Assembly: GCF_041583835.1 (NCBI RefSeq)
Contig: NZ_JBFHFC010000005.1
Span: 98,385 to 162,384 of the forward strand
Length of the DNA: 64,000 bases
Reading direction: 5' to 3'
Source: Thiomicrorhabdus sp041583835
Lineage (GTDB): Bacteria > Pseudomonadota > Gammaproteobacteria > Thiomicrospirales > Thiomicrospiraceae
The notes under the pieces are model-generated. The model saw only the letters and a list, made by a program, of their open reading frames with translations, made no database searches and was not told the DNA's origin. Position 1 is the first letter of the stretch, and every line of letters begins with the position of its first letter. This document shows, in pieces, positions 58,882-64,000 of the stretch. The position numbers and the translations under genes were made by a program.

Positions 58882-60455
58882 GCGGTTTTGTGATTTGGTT
58901 TGAAAAGTCGCGATTATGGCTGAGCGGTATTGCAGGGATGCTTTTGATTCTATTGGCAGCAGCGGTCCATGCCGAGACGGAAGCCCCCAAGGTTCGTATC
59001 TATCCAACCAGTGTCATGCTAGGGGAAAAAATCACCTTGTCCATGCAGGGTCCAACCGTGTTTCGGGATTTTGAAAAGTTGGATATGGATGCGCTGAGGG
59101 AGCATTTTGCTATTTATGAGGTCGATACGGAATCGGATTTAATTCGTCTACGTTTATATCCTTTAGGCGTAGGGCAGTTTCAAATCAAGGCGCAAAGATT
59201 AGGGGTGATTCGCATTCCCGATACGACGATTGAGGTTAAGCCTAATCCCCATGTTGCGATTGAATGGAAGACACCGGACAAGCAGGCGTATCCGAGTCAA
59301 CAATTAAGCTGGAATGCACAGGTGACGGTGGATGATCCTGCCAATTTGGTGAGTTACGAAGCCCGTAAGACCGATGGCTGGCAATCAGAGGTGGCAGAGA
59401 AACCGTTGAAAGAAGCGATCTTGTCGGATCAGCAAAAGATGGTTTTATTGGCCGCCAATTATCATCTGGATTCGTCACAGGACTTTTTTAATGATTCTAG
59501 AAAGAGTGCGTGGTTGGTCGCTTCGCCGACGGTGATCGTAAAAAATACCAGTAACCGACGTTGGTTGTTTTTTGACCGATTGTTAAACATGGAGGTTTCG
59601 CCGCTTCCGAGCTTTTTGCCGATTACCCAATCGGTGGGAAAAATTGAGTTTAGTGCGTCCAGTGTCGGTTTTGGGCAGCAAACCGGGGATTTGGCTCATT
59701 GGATTTGGCATTTGCGCGGTTTGGGAATGAATCAAACGTCACTCAATAATGTGGCTTATCAATTGATTTCGCAGATCGGCCACGATCCTAAGATTGAATG
59801 GCTAACCGAAAGTCGCCAAGGTTCGCAGTCCATAACGGAACAAGGATTGATGAGCGAACTGACAGTGAGTGTGCCTTATCGAATCTTGGACTCCGGCCCG
59901 TTTACACTCCCAGGGTTGCAATTGCGTTATTTTGATCCGCAAAGCGGCAAAATTCAGACTCGAATGATTGCAGCGCAATCGGGCTTGGCCGTTCCGCCTT
60001 GGAGTATTTGGTTGTTGCAATGGGTTGGATTGTTGTTACTGTTATTCAGTATGTTTGCCGTATTATGGTTGTTGAAACAGTTGTTCATTAATTGGCGATT
60101 ACGTCGGGCGATCAGTGAGGCTGACGATGCCCGGCAGATCTGTACCGCTATTTGGCAGTGGCAGTCTCAGCAAGCTTGGTCTGGTTCGCGTAGCGAATCC
60201 AATATGAAATCGTGGCCGGTTGGTGTTGGTTCTCTGGCGCAGTTTTCGGATTGGTATCAACAACGATTTGTTGCCGACTCGGAATTGGATCAGCTTGTTG
60301 AGCAATTAAACAGCTGGCTTTACGCGAAGCCGGAATTTCGTTCCGAAGTGAATTGGCAAGCCGTGCGACAAACGGCGCGGAGCTGGAGTAGACGATTGCC
60401 GTTAATACCTAAAATGGATTTAAAAGGGCTTTTAAGTCGCTTTAAATCGGCGTAA
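58875..60455 (+). CDS. BatD-like protein, operon 2
   Basis: 526 residues. Signal or anchor segment LWLSGIAGMLLILLAAAVHAE, then Ig-like domains (VRIYPTSVMLGEKITLSMQGP, IEVKPNPHVAIEWKTPDKQAYPSQQLSWNAQV in parts), a membrane segment (WSIWLLQWVGLLLLLFSMFAVLWLL) and a cytoplasmic tail. It overlaps the preceding stop by 7 bp, as in operon 1. It is the last gene before the terminator at 60505-60537. Confidence 0.85.
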   Translation: MVGGFVIWFEKSRLWLSGIAGMLLILLAAAVHAETEAPKVRIYPTSVMLGEKITLSMQGPTVFRDFEKLDMDALREHFAIYEVDTESDLIRLRLYPLGVGQFQIKAQRLGVIRIPDTTIEVKPNPHVAIEWKTPDKQAYPSQQLSWNAQVTVDDPANLVSYEARKTDGWQSEVAEKPLKEAILSDQQKMVLLAANYHLDSSQDFFNDSRKSAWLVASPTVIVKNTSNRRWLFFDRLLNMEVSPLPSFLPITQSVGKIEFSASSVGFGQQTGDLAHWIWHLRGLGMNQTSLNNVAYQLISQIGHDPKIEWLTESRQGSQSITEQGLMSELTVSVPYRILDSGPFTLPGLQLRYFDPQSGKIQTRMIAAQSGLAVPPWSIWLLQWVGLLLLLFSMFAVLWLLKQLFINWRLRRAISEADDARQICTAIWQWQSQQAWSGSRSESNMKSWPVGVGSLAQFSDWYQQRFVADSELDQLVEQLNSWLYAKPEFRSEVNWQAVRQTARSWSRRLPLIPKMDLKGLLSRFKSA

Positions 60456-60504
60456 GGGTTGAGGTAGGGGTTTTAACCATAAAGATTTAGATACGAAAAG
60501 TGGA

Positions 60505-60537
60505 TAAAAAACGGGGGCTTAATGCCCCCGTTTTTGT
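60505..60537. terminator. Bidirectional terminator after operon 2
   Basis: ACGGGGGC (60511-60518), TTAAT loop, GCCCCCGT (60524-60531), then a T-run; the A-run on the left also serves the minus-strand small membrane protein gene. Confidence 0.9.
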
Positions 60538-60800
60538 TAACGGTTCTGATTGAAAGTTTTGTCGAACGGCTTGATGATTCGTTGGTATTTTTTAAAGGCA
60601 ATCCAACCGGACCAAAGCAGAGAGCCGATAATCACCGCGCTCCCGGCATACGCCAGACCGGTCGAAAATAGATTGACGCGGATAAGGCTCGGTACCATCA
60701 GCAGAACGCCGATAATCAATCCCAGTGTCGTCGTTTTAATCGCGACCTTTAGAATGCCGTTGACCAGTTTTTGTTTATGTTCGTTTGAGCCTAGTTCCAT
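60537..60800 (-). CDS. Small membrane protein
   Basis: 87 residues from the ATG at 60798-60800; AAGGA lies about 5 bp upstream (a second ATG at 60806 is too close to it). Two hydrophobic stretches (IKTTTLGLIIGVLLMVPSLI and LAYAGSAVIIGSLLWSGWIAF) form a helical hairpin with a charged tail. No family recognised. It is 24 bp downstream of trxC on the same strand, so probably in one operon. Confidence 0.72.
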   Translation of the reverse strand: MELGSNEHKQKLVNGILKVAIKTTTLGLIIGVLLMVPSLIRVNLFSTGLAYAGSAVIIGSLLWSGWIAFKKYQRIIKPFDKTFNQNR

Positions 60801-60823
60801 GTGCATCCTTATCAGGTTTGGGT

Positions 60824-61246
60824 TTAGAGATATTGTTCCAGCCAGCGACTGAAGTTTCCGAGATCCATCGCGCCCGATACACGGGTAATTTCTTTCCCGC
60901 CTTGGAATATTGCCAAGGTTGGAATAGAGCGTATGCCGAATTGTGCGCCGATTTGCTGCTCGGTTTCGGTATTGATTTTAACGAAACGCGCTCGCGGTTC
61001 AAAGTTTGCCGCCGCTTGAGTGAACGTGGGAGCAAAACTTTTACAGGGTCCGCACCACGGCGCCCAGAAATCGACCACCAGAGGTTGATCGGATTTTTGA
61101 TAGGCACGCATAAATTGCTGGCCGTTCATTTCAATCGGTTTGTTTAAAAACAGTGGATTTTTACATTTTCCGCACGTGGGATGACTGTTGAGTTTTTCAT
61201 CCGCTACACGGTTCAGTCCGCCGCAGCTAGGGCACATAATAATCAT
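60824..61246 (-). CDS. trxC: Thioredoxin 2 (TrxC)
   Basis: 140 residues. The N-terminal zinc-ribbon CPSCGGLNRVADEKL...CGKCK is the TrxC hallmark, and the thioredoxin domain has the active site FWAPWCGPCKSFAPTF. It reduces protein disulfides in the cytoplasm and is known to be redox-responsive in E. coli. AGGAAG precedes the ATG at 61244-61246. Confidence 0.94.
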   Translation of the reverse strand: MIIMCPSCGGLNRVADEKLNSHPTCGKCKNPLFLNKPIEMNGQQFMRAYQKSDQPLVVDFWAPWCGPCKSFAPTFTQAAANFEPRARFVKINTETEQQIGAQFGIRSIPTLAIFQGGKEITRVSGAMDLGNFSRWLEQYL

Positions 61247-61318
61247 GCTTCACTTCCTGTTTTGATTGAATGTGTGCAGTTAATAGGGTCGTGTTGTCGT
61301 CTATTCAAGCTTTTTTAT

Positions 61319-61771
61319 TTATAGCCAACTTGGTTTTGGGCTTTCTTCTCTACCGGCTTCATAGCCGCGATCGACAAAACCGTGCAAGGTGTCGTCGTGT
61401 GCGTGAATCAATTCAATGATTTTCGGATCATCGCTGGTCAGAGTGGCTTCAACGCCGTTTTCGACATTACGGTATTCCATTTTAATTTGGTCTTTGTATT
61501 CGAATAGGGCTGCAAATAAAGGATCCCATGAACGAATTGCGCGCCCGCCGGCAAAGCGCTTTTCCATACCTTCTACATGCTGTTGAATGATTTTGCCTAA
61601 TTCGGGCGTCGTTGCCGTGGTGGTGCTGCAAATACCGTTTTCCAATTTCACAGTTTCGCGTTTGAGCTGAGAGTGCTTTTCTAAAAGCTCACTGAAAAGC
61701 GCTTGATCTTGTTTATGCTGTGCATCGCTGCCGTGGCCGTGTTTATAGGTTTTTTGTTGATGATCTGGCAT
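61319..61771 (-). CDS. Conserved hypothetical protein with internal repeat
   Basis: 150 residues from the ATG at 61769-61771, where GGAGAAAGC precedes it (a TTG at 61807 would extend it). No signal peptide. The central and C-terminal parts contain two similar halves: LENGICSTTTATTPELGKIIQQHVEGMEKRF (in parts) and VENGVEATLTSDDPKIIELIHAHDDTLHGFV, each with conserved His in the helix (QHVEG, HAHDD). Between them lies WDPLFAALFEYKDQIKMEY. The N-terminus is His-rich (KHGHG). A family name is not known to me; the His residues suggest metal or heme binding. Confidence 0.7.
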   Translation of the reverse strand: MPDHQQKTYKHGHGSDAQHKQDQALFSELLEKHSQLKRETVKLENGICSTTTATTPELGKIIQQHVEGMEKRFAGGRAIRSWDPLFAALFEYKDQIKMEYRNVENGVEATLTSDDPKIIELIHAHDDTLHGFVDRGYEAGREESPKPSWL

Positions 61772-61849
61772 GCTTTCTCCATGATGTAAATCATTATTGG
61801 CTGGCAATATGGGAAGAGTGTTAAAGCTATTCTAATCTTTTTTTTAGAG

Positions 61850-61882
61850 AAAAAAAAAGCACGGTATTGGCCGTACCGTGCT
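61850..61882 (-). terminator. Minus-strand intrinsic terminator
   Basis: AGCACGGTA (61858-61866), 7-base loop, TACCGTGCT (61874-61882), with an A-run of eight on the left, i.e. a T-run for transcription from right to left. The nearest minus-strand gene upstream ends at 62220, 340 bp away. Confidence 0.85.
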
Positions 61883-61896
61883 GAATGTCTGAGGAG

Positions 61897-61983
61897 CTAT
61901 TTAAGTTATTTGACAATGAATAACTTAAATAAGACTTAAAAGGGATTTAAGTCCAACTTTAAATAAACGATTTATTTAAGTTG
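61897..61983. repeat. Three successive inverted repeats of a TTTAAGT half-site
   Basis: Pair 1: TATTTAAGTTATT (61898-61910) with AATAACTTAAATA (61919-61931). Pair 2: GACTTAAA (61933-61940) with TTTAAGTC (61946-61953). Pair 3: CAACTTTAAATAAA (61954-61967) with TTTATTTAAGTTG (61971-61983), one extra T. The six half-sites share TTTAAGT/ACTTAAA and alternate in orientation. They could be operators or an RNA-level structure. Confidence 0.7.
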
Positions 61984-62219
61984 AGATTAGTTTAACGTCA
62001 GGAAACAAGAGAATCAATCTTCAATGCTTGAAGAAATATTGAGAAAGTATGAAGTTTTTATGCATAGATCAAAAAAATTAATGACCATTGATAATTCGTT
62101 GTTTGTGAAGCACTTGAACTACTTTTTCAGAAAAATGAAGCGGACTTGTTCATTGGTTTTGTTCAAAGCGCTTCATTGCGAAACGGTTTCTTGTTGTGCC
62201 GTGGGTTCAATTAAAAATT

Positions 62220-62567
62220 TTATGACCGATCCGAAGCCGGCTCAATAGCTTCTTCGTTGCTCATGGAACGGTTGGACGAGTTATTTAAGCTATCGGCATA
62301 AGTTAAGCCGGCATCGGTTTGTCTGCTTTCCATCCCCTCATTTTCAGTTGATTCCGATTCGCGTACCGTTTGTGTGGCGGCGAGATTTTGGCTCTCTTGA
62401 CTGAGTTTTAGAGCTTGTTCAGACAGCGTGACGGTACTATTTCCTGCCGCACTTGAACTGGCTTTGGTCTGGTCGTTCATTTTTAAGTTTTCTTGAGCAA
62501 CGGTCGGAGAAACTTGGGTCTGAGCGCTTAGAGAAGCAGAAGATAAAACTGGATTTAGAGTACTCAT
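62220..62567 (-). CDS. Hypothetical low-complexity protein
   Basis: 115 residues, rich in Ser, Gln, Asn, Glu and Thr, no membrane segment, predicted disordered. The segment STVTLSEQALKLSQESQNLA has the V-T-L-S-x-x-A-L pattern common in short proteins linked to flagella or envelope genes. The ribosome site is weak. It is divergent from the adhesin gene. No family recognised; I am moderately sure that it is a gene. Confidence 0.5.
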   Translation of the reverse strand: MSTLNPVLSSASLSAQTQVSPTVAQENLKMNDQTKASSSAAGNSTVTLSEQALKLSQESQNLAATQTVRESESTENEGMESRQTDAGLTYADSLNNSSNRSMSNEEAIEPASDRS

Positions 62568-62751
62568 GTTAAGGCTGTCCGTCTAATGGAATGATTCATT
62601 TATAGTAATTATAAAGAAACTATCTCTTTGTTTTATAGAATTTTTTTATGTTGTACTTTGGGGTAGTGGTTTATTCCCTTAAAAAGAGTAATATAAAACT
62701 ATAACCATTCATATTAAATGGTAATCATGTTTTGCTAAGGAGGGTGGAATC

Positions 62752-64000
62752 ATGTCTATTCAAGCTGGAAAAGTAGCCGCAGTCAGCGGAACAGTGCAAG
62801 CAGTTAATCCGGAAACGGGGGGCGTGCGTTTATTGCTGCTCGGTGACGAAGTGTTTGCAAATGAAATCATCAATACTTCATTGGATGGGCAGGTGACCAT
62901 TGATTTGAATAACGGTGAAATTTTAACCTTGGGTCGTGATTCCGAGATGGCTCTGGATGAAGATGTCTTGGGTGCCTCTTCCAGCATTCAAGCGGCGGGC
63001 GGAGAAGAAGCTGATGTCGCAGCCCTGCAACAGGCGATTCTTGAAGGCAATGTTGACCTTGAAAATCTGGAAGAACCGGCAGCGGGGGATATCGGCGGAA
63101 CGTCCAGTGCCAATGCCGGTGGCGAAAACCTGGTAGAGAGGTTAGGTTCGGTAGGTGCCGTTACCAGCGGATTCGATACAGCGGGAATCAGCAGTTCCAC
63201 AGCAGACAGAACATTTCCTGCCGGAGACCTTGTTGTTGAACCCGATGTTAATGCTCCTCCGGTTGCGGCCGACGATTCGGCCGTGCTTAATGAGGATGCC
63301 AGTCAAGTCATCGATATCCTTGCAAATGATACCGATCTGGATGGGGACACGTTGATCGTACAGGGCGTTACCCAGCCGGAAAACGGTACTGTGGTGATTA
63401 ATGAAGACGGTACGGTCACTTATACTCCGTATGAGAACTTTAATGGCACGGATAGCTTTACCTACACCGTCGTAGATGGAAACGGAGGAAGTGACACGGC
63501 CTTAGTGAGTTTAACCGTTAATCCTCAGAACGATCCGCCGGTCGCCGTCGATGATGTGGCCACGTTGGATGAAGATTCAAGCGCAGTTATTGAAGTGCTT
63601 GCGAACGATACCGACCTGGACGGCGATACGCTAAGCGTGCAAAGCGTGACTCAGCCGGAGAATGGTAGCGTAGTGATCAATGCAGACGGTACGGTCACCT
63701 ATACGCCAGTCGCTAATTATAACGGAACTGACAGCTTCACCTACGTTATGGTCGACGGTAATGGCGGCAGCGATACAGCCGTTGTGAACTTAACGATCAA
63801 TCCCGCCAACGACGTACCGGTTGCGGTAGACGACCAGTTTACGTTGGACGAAGACGCCGTGTTGAACGACACCTTAGTCGGTAACGACACCCCAAGTCCG
63901 GACGGAGGAAACGTTTGGGAATTGGCCAGTGTCGCAAGTCACGGTAGTGTGGTGGTGTATCCCGACGGCAATTTCAGCTACACGCCGGAAGCGGACTACA
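62752..64000 (+). CDS. LapA/BapA-type repeat adhesin with retention module (3' end beyond window)
   Basis: The open frame continues to base 64000, at least 416 residues. AAGGAGGG precedes the ATG at 62752. Residues 1-70 match the retention module of LapA-type adhesins: GKVAAVSGTVQAVNPETGGVRLLLLGDEVFANEII (in parts), LTLGRDSEMALDE. EEPAAGDI at residues 107-114 resembles the LapG protease target (P/T/A-A-A-G). From residue 169 there are tandem 93-residue cadherin-like repeats (279 bp each, starting at 63256, 63535 and 63814): PPVAVDD...LDEDSS...ILANDTDLDGDTL...GTVTYTP...GTDSFTYTVVDGNGGSDTA. The C-terminus (RTX, type I secretion) is not seen. A biofilm role is likely. Confidence 0.92.
   Translation, partial: MSIQAGKVAAVSGTVQAVNPETGGVRLLLLGDEVFANEIINTSLDGQVTIDLNNGEILTLGRDSEMALDEDVLGASSSIQAAGGEEADVAALQQAILEGNVDLENLEEPAAGDIGGTSSANAGGENLVERLGSVGAVTSGFDTAGISSSTADRTFPAGDLVVEPDVNAPPVAADDSAVLNEDASQVIDILANDTDLDGDTLIVQGVTQPENGTVVINEDGTVTYTPYENFNGTDSFTYTVVDGNGGSDTALVSLTVNPQNDPPVAVDDVATLDEDSSAVIEVLANDTDLDGDTLSVQSVTQPENGSVVINADGTVTYTPVANYNGTDSFTYVMVDGNGGSDTAVVNLTINPANDVPVAVDDQFTLDEDAVLNDTLVGNDTPSPDGGNVWELASVASHGSVVVYPDGNFSYTPEADY
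63256..64000 (+). repeat. Tandem 279-bp (93-residue) cadherin-like repeats
   Basis: Repeats start at 63256, 63535 and 63814, period exactly 279 bp, encoding PPVAxDD...LxEDxS...LANDTDLDGDTL...YTP...GTDSFTY..VDGNGGSDTA units. The third diverges (NDTPSPDGG) and is cut by the window edge. Confidence 0.9.

Larger units (their letters stand above)
61772..62219. other. 448-bp intergenic region with terminator and hairpin array
   Basis: No convincing gene. From left to right it holds the promoter side of the hypothetical gene, a minus-strand terminator at 61850-61882, and three consecutive inverted repeats at 61897-61983. The rest is AT-rich with a doubtful 74-codon frame (62024-62248) that lacks a ribosome site. 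Confidence 0.6.

Noticed and set aside
62024..62248. 74-codon plus-strand open frame.
   Set aside because: No ribosome site, odd composition (Cys- and Lys-rich) and overlap with the minus-strand gene; more likely non-coding.
63256..64000. Regularly spaced repeats that could suggest an array.
   Set aside because: Period 279 bp, in frame and coding for protein repeats; not a CRISPR.

Overview
The window reads as a continuous piece of a gammaproteobacterial chromosome, densely packed and of moderate GC. The gene set suggests a marine, sulfur-metabolising organism of the Thiomicrospira / Hydrogenovibrio / Thiomicrorhabdus kind: several Na+-coupled transporters (NhaA, NhaD, Na/Pi and Na/alanine symporters, a Na,K-ATPase-like pump), two rhodanese-domain proteins, three DsrE-fold proteins, and c-di-GMP and adhesin genes. 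That placement is inference; no rRNA or marker gene is present. I saw no tRNA, rRNA, CRISPR array, insertion sequence or prophage.

Layout: 1-2.4 kb, divergent nhaA (cut by the window edge) and nhaD. 2.4-9 kb, a Nudix hydrolase, an Lrp-type regulator divergent from leuA, a flavin reductase, a periplasmic rhodanese and a Na/Pi cotransporter. 9-13.5 kb, an outer-membrane barrel gene broken by a one-base frameshift behind a Fur-like box, a small lipoprotein, YjbQ and oligopeptidase A. 13.6-17.4 kb, the most unusual locus: an operon of two secreted DsrE-like proteins and a porin, divergent from an ECF sigma factor and a membrane anti-sigma factor whose periplasmic part is itself DsrE-like. 17.5-21 kb, the lplT-aas lysophospholipid pair. 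21.1-28.3 kb, a complete MoxR/DUF58/DUF4381/VWA/VWA-TPR/BatD operon on the minus strand; a second, diverged operon with the same gene order lies at 53.1-60.5 kb on the plus strand.

28.4-37.4 kb holds a poly-HAMP chemoreceptor, cmoB, cmoA and cmoM (tRNA wobble-U34 modification), a membrane-anchored nuclease and an EAL protein with a CZB-like zinc site. 37.5-47.3 kb holds an ABM-domain protein, a CDF transporter with a Cys-rich tail, an RND pump with its adaptor, a YebC-family protein, a hydratase coupled to an Na/alanine symporter, and an alpha/beta hydrolase. 47.4-53 kb holds an ArsR-rhodanese regulator divergent from an MFS transporter across a perfect inverted repeat, then a USP-like protein paired with a P-type ATPase that keeps all the Na,K-ATPase cation ligands examined. 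60.5-64 kb holds a small membrane protein, thioredoxin 2, two uncharacterised proteins, an array of hairpins, and the start of a LapA-type repeat adhesin that runs off the end.

Five sites with the parS core GTTTCACGTGRAAC are scattered over the window (6.1, 11.5, 27.2, 32.1 and 55.6 kb). This implies that the segment is a ParB-loading, probably origin-proximal region.
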